The translations under genes and the position numbers were made by a program. DNA of 64,000 nucleotides, from the NCBI GenBank assembly GCA_013368445.1, contig JAACJO010000007.1, positions 2,046,001-2,110,000 on the forward strand, in the 5' to 3' direction. Position 1 is the first letter of the stretch. Every line of letters starts with the position of its first letter. The notes under the pieces were generated by a model, which saw only the letters and a program-made list of their open reading frames with translations, was not told the DNA's origin and did not search any database. This stretch comes from Leucocoprinus leucothites. Its lineage: Eukaryota; Basidiomycota; Agaricomycetes; Agaricales; Agaricaceae. Of the stretch, positions 11,438 to 22,540 are shown piece by piece.

Positions 11438-12544
11438 ATGCAAACCCTAGAAATCACTCCGACAGATCTCCCTTTTATCCAAGTGGAAGGCACTTTCAAC
11501 TTCCGGGCTGTTGGGGGATACGCAATATCTTCCACCGATCGTCTCCGAGTCAAGCCCAAACTTCTCTACCGCTGTGGAGAATTGAGCGCAATAACTGAAG
11601 CCGGAGCCAAGACGCTGACCTCCCTCAACGTGAAAACGGTTTTCGACCTACGTGCCAAAAACGAGGCAGAGCAATACAAAACGGCCCCTCCGAACCTAGA
11701 AAGCATCAAAGTCATCCCTACCCCGATTGACCAAGAGCTTAATTTCAGCCAGGAGTACCTGACTGCTTTGTGAGCTTGTTCTTCATCCTCTAATACCTTC
11801 TGGAGCTCATTAATTAACCGTTGACTCCAGTCTCCGCAAGTTCGAAGTTGATGAACTTAATGTGAGTATTGATGATAACAAGCTCAAGCAGCCAGTGAGC
11901 TGATCCGAGTCACTTGAATTCCAGGCGTTCCTAGACCAGTATCGTGGTTTCCTGGCTGGCCTTGGTCCAGCTTTGGAAGCCACTATTCGCCACATAATCG
12001 ATGTCCCAGAACATCCTTTCATTACCCACTGCACCGGTAAATAAGATCAGCCAGTAGTCCTTCGCCAACCATTGACCAGGATGCTTTCTCATTAGTTGGG
12101 AAAGATCGCACCGGCCTGCTTGTTGCCATGATCCTTCTTGTAAGCCCAAGTCTTGAGGCGCACATATTTGACACCAGAGCCATTGATGTATACGTCGACA
12201 GACGCTAGGCGTCGACGAAGCCGAGATTGCCCAAGAGTATGCATTGACGACGGTTGGACTCGAGCCCGTATGGGAAATACTTTCGGTTCGGATGGCCAAA
12301 TCTGAGGCATTCAGAAACAATCCTATCGGCGCCCAGAACCTAGGGGCCTCCAAGTGAATATACCTTCCGTCTCTCGCGAGTCTATTTGTACTCATGGCGT
12401 TTTACTAGGATGGAAACGATGGTAGCCGTACTAAAGATGCTCAAGGACGAGTACGGCAGTGCAGAGAAATATATCTTCCAAAAGACAATGCTTACTCCGA
12501 AAGACTTAGAGGCGTTTCGGAAGAATGCTCTAACAAAGTCTTAA
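11438..12544 (+). CDS. Protein tyrosine/serine phosphatase family protein (Y_phosphatase3 type)
   Basis: Six exons (11438-11769, 11831-11861, 11925-12036, 12096-12139, 12202-12353 and 12409-12544) close to 268 aa. The N-terminus has FNFRAVGGY and LLYRCGELSAITEAGAKTL, then VKTVFDLRAKNEAEQYK, the early landmarks of this family. The P-loop HCTVGKDRTG (C-x5-R with catalytic Cys and Arg) spans intron 3. It is followed by LGVDEAEIAQEYALT and a C-terminal helix ending with LTPKDLEAFRKNAL. The product should dephosphorylate Tyr or lipid/phosphoinositide substrates in the cytosol; substrate unknown. Exon 2 is only 31 nt. All introns are GT-AG, 55-63 nt. Structure and family are well supported. Confidence 0.88.
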
Positions 12545-12697
12545 TAGTTGGGTATCAAAACCTTGTGGAATTACCTAATGGCGAGGACATGGATTACTGC
12601 ATAAATGGCTTGAAGTAGAAAGTAAGAAGTAAGAATATTTTACAGCCGAACAAGAAAAACTGGAATGAGAATCGTCCTAAGTACACCGCCACCACAT

Positions 12698-15600
12698 CTA
12701 CTGACCAATGAGTTCCTTCAACTCGATTCCCCATTGCGAGGTCTTCAGCTCCTCAACGAACGAGTCAAATCTCGGCGACGTTCCTGAGCCAATCTTAGAT
12801 AGGGCGGCAATGGCTCTCAGTGCACTCCTCTGGAGTTCCGCTGCCCTCTCAAGATCTTGCTTAACAGTATCCTTTGTAACTGTCGCACCCTTCATGGTCT
12901 TTTCGAGCTGAGGAAGTGCTTCATCCAAATGCTGAGCGGTCGGTGAAGGAGCAACTTGGGAAAGACGGAAGAGCATCATGTGGCAAATAACCTTGATTTC
13001 ATCAGAATCGTCCGAGAGGCCGGGAATGACACGACTGATGAATTGGTGGAGGTCAAGCTTGGTTAAGCATGTATCGAGCTAAGCAAACATGGTGAGGGGC
13101 TGGGGAGCTCGGCAAAGAGCTTCTATCACTTACAAGAGTATACATAGTCTCGTAGGCAGTCTTCCTGGTATCGAGACCGTCATCGACCTTGTGCGTCCAA
13201 GGGCCCATCTGCACAGTGCGCACGAGTGCAGGGTTGACGTGCGTTTCCTTATATAAGCCCGATAACAAAGCCGGAAGGTGCTCGCGAATGAGGTGGGGCT
13301 TTGTGCGTGCGGCAGAGTTCATGGCAGAAAGGGCTAAACGGCGGACGGTCTGAAACGCACGTAAGACGACCAATTTTTTTAAAAAAGAGATAATGACCTA
13401 CAAGATCATTGTCTTGTATAAGCGCCAAGAAATCCACGATAAGGGGAGCAAGCAAGTCATCATAAGATTGAGAGGTGTCGGCAAAAGTGTATCTGATTGC
13501 GGAAATCACAGTGGCCCGAGTGGACGCATTGTCGTCTCGGATGCGTGTCTGTCAGCTCGGGTTAGGGCGTATGCTATCGTAAAGATCAAGAATACTTGCA
13601 TGGAGCTGAGGCAAATATCTGGAGGGGTGGGTTGTAGCGAGCTTTCCGAGGCAGGCGGCCGCTACGTTTCTCGTGGTCTCCTCTGCATTTTCCGAGTTCT
13701 TGAAGAGCGGTACCCAGAGCACATCGGCCACGCCCTCCAGTTGCCCTTGAGAACAGTGGGTGACGACCTGAAGGGTAAGTTGAGTTGGTAAATTTATATA
13801 ATGCAGGGTGTGCATACTTCTTTGGAGGCATGAAGAGCCAGGAGACGTTTTTTGCCATCGCTCTCCACGAGTTTGATGATCGCGGGCAAGAATTGATGAA
13901 GATTGCCGATGGCGATATTACCTAGGATGGTAGGTTATGCTTGAAAATGAAATTATGTTAAAACCAACACACCTGCTGCAAATGCTGCTGCTGCTCTAGT
14001 TTCCTCCTGTTCCGAGGAGAAGAGCTCTATGACATTCGAGAAAATGTCGTTCTGAGGTGACATATCACTAAAATGCTATGTAAGTAAGTGCAAGGTCTTA
14101 AGTTACAGAGGTCCTTACATGAACCGGCCAAGTTCCCCGATAATCAGTAAGCTCAGGATGAGCAGTGAGGGCTTGACCTTCGAAGCGTTCTGAATAGTAG
14201 ATGAATGAGTCGAAGTCTAACGTCATGGCCTAGGCAGCGTACTTTGAAGTTCTTTGAGTACTCCGCGATAACGCCAGCGGCAACACCTTGTTGACTCCTG
14301 ACAATAGCAGCAATACATCTCGCTATGTTTGCAGGGCTTGCATCAGCCTTAGGAGCCTTCTCTACGGCAATGACGAGATTTGGTATAATATGTGTTGTAA
14401 TTTGGTTATCAGCTTGAACCAAGGCTGCAAAGAACTTGAATAAGGACTCAAGGGCCGCTCCGGAGATCAGCGGCGAATGGGCGATGGTATATAGGTCAGG
14501 AAGCAGGTCGCGCTCGACTTCAGGGAAAGTAGAAGCAGGCGAAAGTTCAAGAAGGAGGGCAACAATGCCGAGGGACTGAGAGAGAAGGGCAAAGTCGGCT
14601 GTCGAGATGTAGCCCTTAGCCTGAGGGATTAGGTGAGGGGCGAGGTTAGGAGGGACGCCAGACGTGTAACTAAGGGAAAACTTAGTTCCAATATACTTTA
14701 ACTAGTGTTGGAGGACCTACCTTCGGAGCAAAACATCAAGAGCCAAAAAGACTTCAGCTTTACCGAGTCTTCCACTCTTCTTCAGTAGATTAATCAACCA
14801 CTCAATAATTCCATTGACCCAGTCGTCTCCAACTTGTACCTCCTTTGCCACTTTGGTGACAACTTTGACAGCGCTATCGGTCTTTCCGAGAGACCTGCAG
14901 ATGTATTCCCACTCCTTCCGATCCTTATTTCGGACGACGTCGGTTGCACACACCCATAGATCGGCAATGCATTCTTCCGCAGAGGTTCGAACCTCAGCAT
15001 CAGTATCATGACTTGCTAAGCGACGTACAGCCTGGTCATAGAGTTGGTCTACCCAATCTGCAGCTTTGATGGGCTTGAGGGAGTTCAAAAGTGATGAAAA
15101 CACGCGGAAGGTCTCAGAGGCGATGCGTGGATGACGATCGCCTAGAGACTTGTGGAGTACAGGGATGAGCTGCGGAAGTGTACTGGAGAATGTTGGAGGC
15201 GCATGCGTAGAAAAGAATAAGGAGAGGAAGGAAAGCGCTGTAAGGTGCAAAGTCGAAGTTGATGTAGAGGGTGGCTGTGACAAGATTGATTTCGAGATAG
15301 CAGTTACTGGCTGAACTTGAGTGGATAACGACCCAGGAAGTACTGCAAGAAGGGCATTCAGAAGACCAAATCCCGCCTGAAGGACAGCAGGAGGTGTCTT
15401 AGGCGACTTGAGGTGGTTGAGAAGGGCTTTTGTTAGGGTGGGCACCTGGCCCTTCAGTAGGGTATATGGCGTGTCCTCCGAATCAAGGATCTCGTCTGTA
15501 TCCCTCTTCCTCTTGCCACGGGGTGTTGTATCATCTTTAGATGGGACGCCCCCATAAATAGCGGTCTGGTTTAGAAGAGAAACGTAGGTATGCCAGACTT

Positions 15601-17147
15601 CTAGTCGAACATTTTCCTCGCGATCTCCGAACCTTGAAATCAGGGCCGGCGATACGTCCTTGTAAATCGAGATCAAAAGTTCAGGTCGGGTTCCGATAAC
15701 GCCAGCAAGTAATTTCGTAGCTGAGCGGCGAATCTTATAGGACGTGTCTTCGTCATCAGAATACCTGTGAAAATAGTCAAGGGACAGGCATAACTTCTAA
15801 GGGACAGGTATGGACGTACTCGTCGTCAAGATCGTCATTATCATCTTCATCCTCGTCTGTACCTGCCATCTCCTCATCCTCATCCTCATCTACGGCGTAA
15901 TTCTACGGGCTGCTCAATAACTGCTCAAGGATTAAAATCGCTGTTTGACATACCGGGTCATATTTGATGAACTGAAGCCCAACTTGGACAATTGCTCCAA
16001 GATATGGGGTTACCTCTGAGGGCAACCGCAAGGCTAGAGCTTCAAGAGCCTGAAGACTTCCTTCGCGCAATTCCTCATCATCCTTTTTGAAGGATTCCAA
16101 AACACCAGGAACAATCTTGTCCAGGACGGGAGATATATGATGAGGCGAATGACGGGCCACGGCAGCCACAAGCTGAACAGTAGTTCTCTGCTTGTCGACA
16201 CTTGCAGACTGTGCAAGGTTCGGGAAAACACTGGTTTGTAAAAGGTTCTCAAAAAGTGCTGGTTGTGATATGGGGATGAACTGAGACAACGTGAGGATCG
16301 CGCGCTTGCGAACAACAGGTCTTTGATGGTTAAGCAAGGGTGCAAGGACAGTTAGCGGCTGGGGATCCAGGGATGAATTGGAGACATGAACGGGAAAGCG
16401 GCTGATGAGGATGGAAAGAATGGCTAGGGTCTCAACTAGAGCTTCGGATGGCGTTGATGGCTGTAAAATATATACGTGAATAACGGCACTCCGACGAACA
16501 AATCGATTCATACATTTGCCAACTGACCCAGAAGCTTCGGCGTTAACTTACTGCAAGCGGACTGGGCAATCTTACCATCTGGCGGTAGCTCAGCAGTGAT
16601 TGTCTTCAATGCTTCAGTGGATCAGGAACGAGATGTATCGCATATTAAAGGTTCAACGCATACCTAGTGCTGAAATGTCTCTTAGCTCTTCATCTTTGCC
16701 ACCCGAAAAGTCTATCAACCTGTCGACTACTACTTCCATCTGCGTTTGGCGAAGGATTTTGATAAGTTGTCCGAGGCTGCTACAACGTCAATTTTATTTT
16801 ATAAAATTAAAGACGCGACTTGCCATTTGACTGCCTGGTTTTTGACTTCGGATATCTTATCTTCGACGAGCAACAGCACTTGGTCTAGGACTTTGTTTTC
16901 TACGGGCTCATCGCCTTGGAACACAGACGGATCTTGCCTGATCTCAGTCATAAGGTCGTTTAGACCCATGAATCTAATGCACTGTGAGCCTCAGCGTGCC
17001 GATGCCAGAATGGATGGCGGTATACCTGAAGTCCTGGTCACCCGACTGCATCTATACCCTGCAGGTATCAGTACCGGGTTCATTTGGATTTAAGATTTGT
17101 AGATGAACCTTCTCAATGAGATTCGTCATCAAATAACCCTTCGTCAT
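12698..17147 (-). CDS. CAND1: Cullin-associated NEDD8-dissociated protein 1 (CAND1/TIP120)
   Basis: Sixteen exons close exactly to 1220 aa, near the 1230 aa of human CAND1. Exons: 17109-17147, 17026-17045, 16824-16973, 16664-16776, 16514-16611, 15954-16460, 15820-15902, 14721-15764, 14243-14669, 14119-14189, 13973-14067, 13818-13921, 13600-13767, 13402-13548, 13134-13349 and 12698-13078. The N-terminus MTKGYLMTNLIEK...DQDFRFMGLNDLM, an acidic insert (VDEDEDEEMAGTDEDEDD), FGDREENVRLEVW, the MGPWTHKVDDGLDTRKTAYE region and the C-terminal LKELIG are hallmarks. The protein is built of HEAT repeats, wraps unneddylated cullin-Rbx1 and drives exchange of F-box receptors in SCF ligases. Two introns (16777-16823 and 13549-13599) start with GCAAGT rather than GT. 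Identity is secure. Confidence 0.96.
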
Positions 17148-17976
17148 GACTGCTAACGGTGCTCGTCGCGTCTAATGAGAGGGTTGAAAGAAAGATGAAG
17201 GAAAGATGGGCGATTGGCATCAACGCTGTTGCGGGGCTAATTACGCTCGTCACGTGTTCGTGCTGCCACTTAATTCAATGAATCAATTAAGTAAGTTCCG
17301 CTACGCTTTCGATCTCGTGGCTAGTACGGATGTTTCTTCAGCGGGGGACTTGGCGTGGTTCAAGCAATGGCAATGAACGGTGTTCAGGGGAAATACAGCT
17401 CTTCTAAGGTCTCACAAGCGCACGAGTCGCCTTGAAGGCTGAGGCTGAGACAAGGGCTAGCTCAGGTTGATTAATTAACTCTTGGTGCACATAGATCGGG
17501 TATGGTCAAGAGGTACGGTATCAAATTCCCATGTCACTCTCAAGAAGGAAAGAAAGAAACCGTTGCAGTTATATGCACGGAGACACGGTATCACGTACAA
17601 CAATACTGGTTCTGGGGTCAACAGGTTCCTGACATTCACGGATTCGTTGTTCTAGGAGCCAGAGTCTCTGAGGCCGATACCGGATTCATAAATCCCTTAG
17701 TACTATGGTTCTGGCTAGAGACGCTCCCAAATCGAAAAAAGTTTCGAAGGCGTCAAAAGAAAGCTGACGCGACTATTCTTGCATCAATGTACTTATAACT
17801 TCGCACTTAATCCCACAGCCTATCGTCCAATCCCGCTCAGACTCAATATACCCACCACGAAGCTATTACTCGTGATATACTCGTGATACTTCCTACGGCA
17901 TTAATCACCAACTCACGCATATTCTCTCATATGCTCCCTTTTCCTACCACGGTACCTTTTCTTCCCTCCCGCAGTA
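17148..17976. other. Divergent promoter region
   Basis: CAND1 (minus) and the dehydrogenase (plus) point away from each other, so both promoters should lie here. A 98-codon plus frame (17502-17798) was seen but lacks family features, and its position in a divergent promoter argues against it. Confidence 0.5.
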
Positions 17977-19217
17977 ATGGCCGTACGACAAGCCCAAATC
18001 AAAGTAGCAATTCTTGATGACTACCAGAACGTTGCATTCACAAGCACGGACCAATGGTCTACTGCGACAGTTGCCTCTGCCTCCGGCAGCCAGACCCTGC
18101 TCTCGCTCCTCTCCTTTGATTCGTTCCCCGAAACACTGCACGATGAAGATGCCCTTGCTGATCGGTTACATCCCTACGAGATCATCTGTACTATGCGAGA
18201 ACGAACCAAGTTTACTGCATCTTTATTGAACCGTTTGCCGAATCTCAAGTAAGTAAGTTTGTCCCATTGACTTGTTTCTGGTTGTGTGACGTTAAGGCCT
18301 AGACTCATCGCGACAACGGGCCCATACAACCGTGGCATCGATTCTGTGCACGCCAAATCAAAGGGTATTCTCGTTTCTGGCACGAACCGCGATATACCGT
18401 CTTCAGCCACCTCTGTGGCTCACAAGGGTGATCCTACATTAGAACATATCTGGGCTCTCATTCTTTCTGCCACACGGCACATCGTTCAAGAGGATCGCAA
18501 TATTAAATCATGCAGCCCCCAGTGGCAGCATTCTATTCCCACCAGTCTGGCTGGTAAAACGCTTGGACTGATTGGACTTGGAAGACTAGGTACTAAAGTG
18601 GCCGAGGTGTGCTAACCAGCCAGTATCTTGTTCTCATTAACCTCATTCTACATTTGTGGGAATATTTCTAGATCGCGAGATTATTCCACATGTCTATCCT
18701 CGCCTGGTCTCCTAACCTCACCCCTTCCCGCGCCTCCTCTGTCCCTGGAGTTACCTACTCTCCGAGCAAAGAGCACCTTCTCAAGCACTCCGATATTGTT
18801 TCCATCCACATGATACTCTCACCCTCTACTCAAGACCTCATCACCGCCCCAGATCTCGAACTACTCAGGCCCACCGCATATTTCATCAACACTTCTCGTG
18901 GTCCTCTCGTCAATGAGGAAGCACTGGTCAAAGTGCTTCAAGAAGGAAAGATTGCCGGTGCGGCACTAGACGTTTATTGTGTCGAGCCTTTACCTTTGGA
19001 TCATCCGCTGAGGAAGTGCGGGGACCGAGTTACTTTGAGTCCACACAATGCTTATGTTAGTGATGATAGCTATAAGGCATGTGTTTCTGGCATTCTTTAT
19101 CGTCTCTGTGACAGTACTTGACAATGTATACGCGGTATGTTATAGGTATTCTGGGGCGAGACGGTGGAAAATATTGTGGCGTATTTGGAGGGTAAACCAC
19201 TCCGACTTCTTGCATAG
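17977..19217 (+). CDS. D-isomer-specific 2-hydroxyacid dehydrogenase
   Basis: Four exons (17977-18248, 18297-18606, 18672-19076 and 19146-19217) give 352 aa. The start IKVAILDDYQNVAF is typical of the fungal branch annotated near phosphoglycerate dehydrogenase. The NAD-binding loop GLIGLGRLGTKVAE (GxGxxG) leads into the Rossmann fold. LELLRPTAYFINTSRGPLVN and GAALDVYCVEPLP follow, and the catalytic His sits in LSPHNAY. The enzyme should reduce a 2-keto acid to a D-2-hydroxy acid, or the reverse, using NAD(P)H; substrate unknown. The last intron (19077-19145) begins GCATGT. Only this GC donor keeps VSDDSYK-VFWGETVEN intact. Family secure, substrate not. Confidence 0.9.
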
Positions 19218-19472
19218 CACAGTATTCTTTCTTCATCATGGAAGTGGTTGATTATGCGCTATGTATTATTGAAGCTCGAATGTTGTGCCAGTTAGTTATT
19301 GTCTTCCACTCCCACTTGAAAATGTTCAGGACTTGTTGCGTACAAGTTGCCAGCCTCAAATGGGGTTAAGCGCTATCACATCACTGCATATCACGTGCGG
19401 CGCTTTCTAAATCCTGATGGGCCGTTGGGCAGCTATACTTCCTTCGCAGACACTACAGTTATAGCTGGAAAA

Positions 19473-20723
19473 ATGGCTCCGCGTACCCGGTCTCGACGTC
19501 TTGAAAGAAGAGCAACTGAGGCTCTAGTCAATTCTGGAGGCCATGTTAACGGTTATGGGTTACCTGCCCTTCCCCCAGAAGTTCTCTTCAACGTCGTATC
19601 TCATTACAGCTGCATTCCTATCCCGTATACCAAGCTCCCTACTTGTATACCAGTCAGGTTTCTAGAACGCTCACAATCATTAAACACCCTCACTCAAACA
19701 TGTCAACGACTGCGTAACATACTTCTTCCTCTCCAATGGCAAAAAATCGAGGTTGGCGTACAAATGTTACGAAGTGGGGACAAAACCTATTCGAGGAGGT
19801 TGGCCAGGGAGCTTATCAGGCAGCTTGAGATCGTAACAGTGCGCAACCCTAGCTTGGCGACCTATGTCCGGTGAGTGACCTCCACCACCGTTTAGTTCAA
19901 AGCGCACCTCGGTGCTGAAATCAACCCTAGGGAGGTCAGCATCTGGCTTCAGGACGATCACGACTCTGCGAACACTGTCTTTGCCGAGCTCGGTAGAAGT
20001 CTTCATCATTTCTTAAATTTACACACACTGCAAATCATCTTTCCTGGGTTCCGGTATGGGAGTGACATATTGGAAGCTGCGTTTGAGGGTCAAGTATTTC
20101 TTCATGTCAAGCGCCTTATTTTGACAAGTTCCTTCACGGTTGACGCAATTTTTAAAGCTTTTACGGGTGTTCGACACTACTGCTCATCGTACGATAGGCA
20201 TCGTGGTCACTGGAGAGCTGTTCTGGAGTGTTGGGGAAACGTGACGGAGATCGAAGGACTGGCCGTCCCAGATAAGATGATACTTATTCAAAGTGGGTAA
20301 TTGCGCACCCTCAAGTCAATCACAATGCTCGATTGGGTGATGCTTCTAGCTGTACAGAAGTTACCTCACCTAGTATCCCTTGAGATAGATGCAGATGTAC
20401 TTCTGAGAGGACTCCAGCCTACCGATCTCGTGCGCCTGACTACCCCTCGATTCCTCCAGCTGCTCTCCTGACCTGCCTGCTCCCTTTAGGTTTCAATTCT
20501 AGCGCCGTTGGAAGAACTTCGAGTAGTTAAATTTACAACTCAACAATATTCCTGCGTCCGCGACAGGGAATATCTCCCCATAAAGCAGAGCGCAAGCATG
20601 GTGGTGGCTGGATTTAAGCAATCACCTTTTCTGAAAGAAGTGAAAGTGATGTTGGTGTTCTATGGAGGAACATTTAAATTTCCTGGATTTCCTAGTTATG
20701 AAGAGGTTATAGAACACGTTTGA
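19473..20723 (+). CDS. F-box/LRR-like protein
   Basis: Four exons (19473-19870, 19931-20292, 20350-20429 and 20490-20723) give 357 aa. The basic N-terminus MAPRTRSRRLERRA precedes an F-box-like segment, LPALPPEVLFNVVSHY, then LTQTCQRLRNILLPLQWQKI. The rest is loose leucine-rich sequence (FLNLHTLQIIFPGFRYG; LPHLVSLEIDAD; LVSILAPLEELRVVKF), usual for basidiomycete F-box proteins, which are numerous and fast evolving. It would act as an SCF substrate receptor if the F-box still binds Skp1. Splice joins close in frame and keep leucine periodicity. It is not an obvious close copy of the F-box gene at the left edge. Confidence 0.7.
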
Positions 20724-21216
20724 AGCGGACCGAACCGTAGTATACTACTTCCGTTACTGCGTCACCTATCTAGATACTAGAAAAAAGTCTTGTCGAGGGT
20801 CCAATCCCACGCATTAAGGTCGTTGAGGGTGTCCCAGTTGTGTTATATGATCGGCTATTATGAATTGCGCTTAGCGACTCCGAGTCTAGTATTCTAAAAT
20901 CGAATGGTTCGGAACCAGCGACTAAAAGTATCCCTGCAAAAATAGATGGGTTATTTTATTGGAGATTGTCATTCGAACAATCGCAGATGTTTGCAGAGGA
21001 GAAGAGAGCCTAAGACACGATTCGCCAAAGTTTCGTCTAGTTGCTCTAGTCAAGTTCCGACCTTCGGCTAAAGTAGACGCCCAAGCGTCGGCGCTAGTAT
21101 ATCCTGATGCAGCCAACCCGATCTTTCCGATGTGACTCGATTTCGAGAAAAGTTGGAGGTAATACACCCTTGCCTTCAGCTCCGCACGGAAATTATCAAG
21201 AGGATAGAGCTTGACC
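20724..21216. other. Intergenic, deaminase promoter side
   Basis: About 0.5 kb precedes the deaminase start. Short minus-strand frames have no family features. Nothing further was recognised. Confidence 0.5.
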
Positions 21217-22540
21217 ATGTCAGAACTTGCTGGACCAGGTCTCCAAGCCCTCTCATCCCTCACACCAGCTCAGCTGAGCCTCATTCGATCCCTTCCGAAA
21301 GCCGAGCTGCACGCTCACTTGAACGGCTCCATTCCCCTCCCAATCCTTCAAGATCTTGCTTCATCTTACATATCATCAGGGTCAGAGACAACAGTCTCCA
21401 ATGAGGCTGTTCAAGCTGGACTTGAAAAACTCAAAGTAGGAGTGATCTTGAACGAAATCGGCGACTTCTTTGGACTCTTCCCCGCTATTTATGCGTTGAC
21501 AAGTACACCTGATTCACTGGCATATGCCACACGAGGAGTCTTAGATGCTTTCTTTCTCCCTAGCGAAGACTTTTCTGGGCCAGAATGCACGTACCTCGAA
21601 CTTCGTTCTACGCCTCGCGAAACTCCTCATATGACGCGTGAAGTGTACCTCCGCACAGTACTTTCTACGGCAGACAAGTACTTGCAGACCCTCCCTCCTT
21701 TACCCGAGTCACTCGTTCACGAATCATCAAAGAGGAGGATTGGTGTAATCGCATCGTTAGATAGGAGGATGAGCAAGGAGGTCATGGACGAAATTGTGGA
21801 TATCGCCGTCAGACTCAAGCGAGAAGGCCTGGGCATTGTTGGCGTGGACTTGTGTGGTGACCCAAGCGCTGGGGATGTGGCCGAGTGGAAAGATGTTTTT
21901 GAGAAAGTTCGGATGGCAGGGCTGGGCGTGACCTTACACATTGCGGAGGTGTGTAATCCTAACGTGCCCAGAAATCCTGTTATGTAGGCTCAGAGTCTGT
22001 TGGTTTGCCCTTGTCTGTCCTTAGACGTTGAACAACTCGTCCCAGGAGACCATGTGTTTACTTTCCTACAAGCCAGACCGCTTAGGCCACGCGACATTTC
22101 TGGATGAGGAGGCAAAAGGCGTGGTCCTACTAAACAAGACGTGTATCGAAATTTGTTTAACATCGAACCTACTGTGCGGTTTTTCATCTTTTCTCGCATA
22201 CACCAGCGCTTTCGAGTCACTGATTCCTTCCGCTTGCACTACAGATGTAAAACCGTAGCAAGCCTCAAGTCGCATCACATTAGGTACTGGCTCCAGCGCC
22301 AGCACCCCATCGCAATCTGCGTATGTACCAGTACTATCTCCATTTGTAATTGGATTGCTGAGTCGAATCAAATGCTATTCTTATTGTGCTACCCAGACGG
22401 ACGACATTTTGCCGTTTAGGAATACTCTCACGGCGGAATATGCGCTACTCCTTGCTCAACCCCCTTTTGGGCTAGGACTGACCGAAGACGAAGTGCGAAC
22501 GATAGCGGAGATGAGCTTAGATTCGAGATTTTTGGCTTGA
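21217..22540 (+). CDS. ADAL: Adenosine/AMP deaminase-like metal-dependent hydrolase (ADAL/MAPDA type)
   Basis: Four exons (21217-21948, 22025-22173, 22245-22320 and 22397-22540) give 366 aa. The HxH zinc motif is in KAELHAHLNGSIPLPIL. LNEIGDFFGLFPAIYALT, TYLELRSTPRE and VGVDLCGDPSAGD follow. A third ligand His is in LGVTLHIAE, then PDRLGHATFLDEEA and HPIAICTDDILPFRNTLTAEYALL with the conserved TDD. The lengths and motifs fit the ADAL branch, known in plants and animals as N6-methyl-AMP deaminase, which clears N6-methyl-AMP from RNA turnover. Ordinary adenosine deaminase activity is less likely but possible. The ATG at 21217 puts MSELAGPG first. Introns are 71-76 nt. Confidence 0.9.

Noticed and set aside
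17502..17798. 98-codon plus frame with aromatic-rich sequence
   Set aside because: It lies in the divergent promoter between CAND1 and the dehydrogenase, has no splice partners and no family features.
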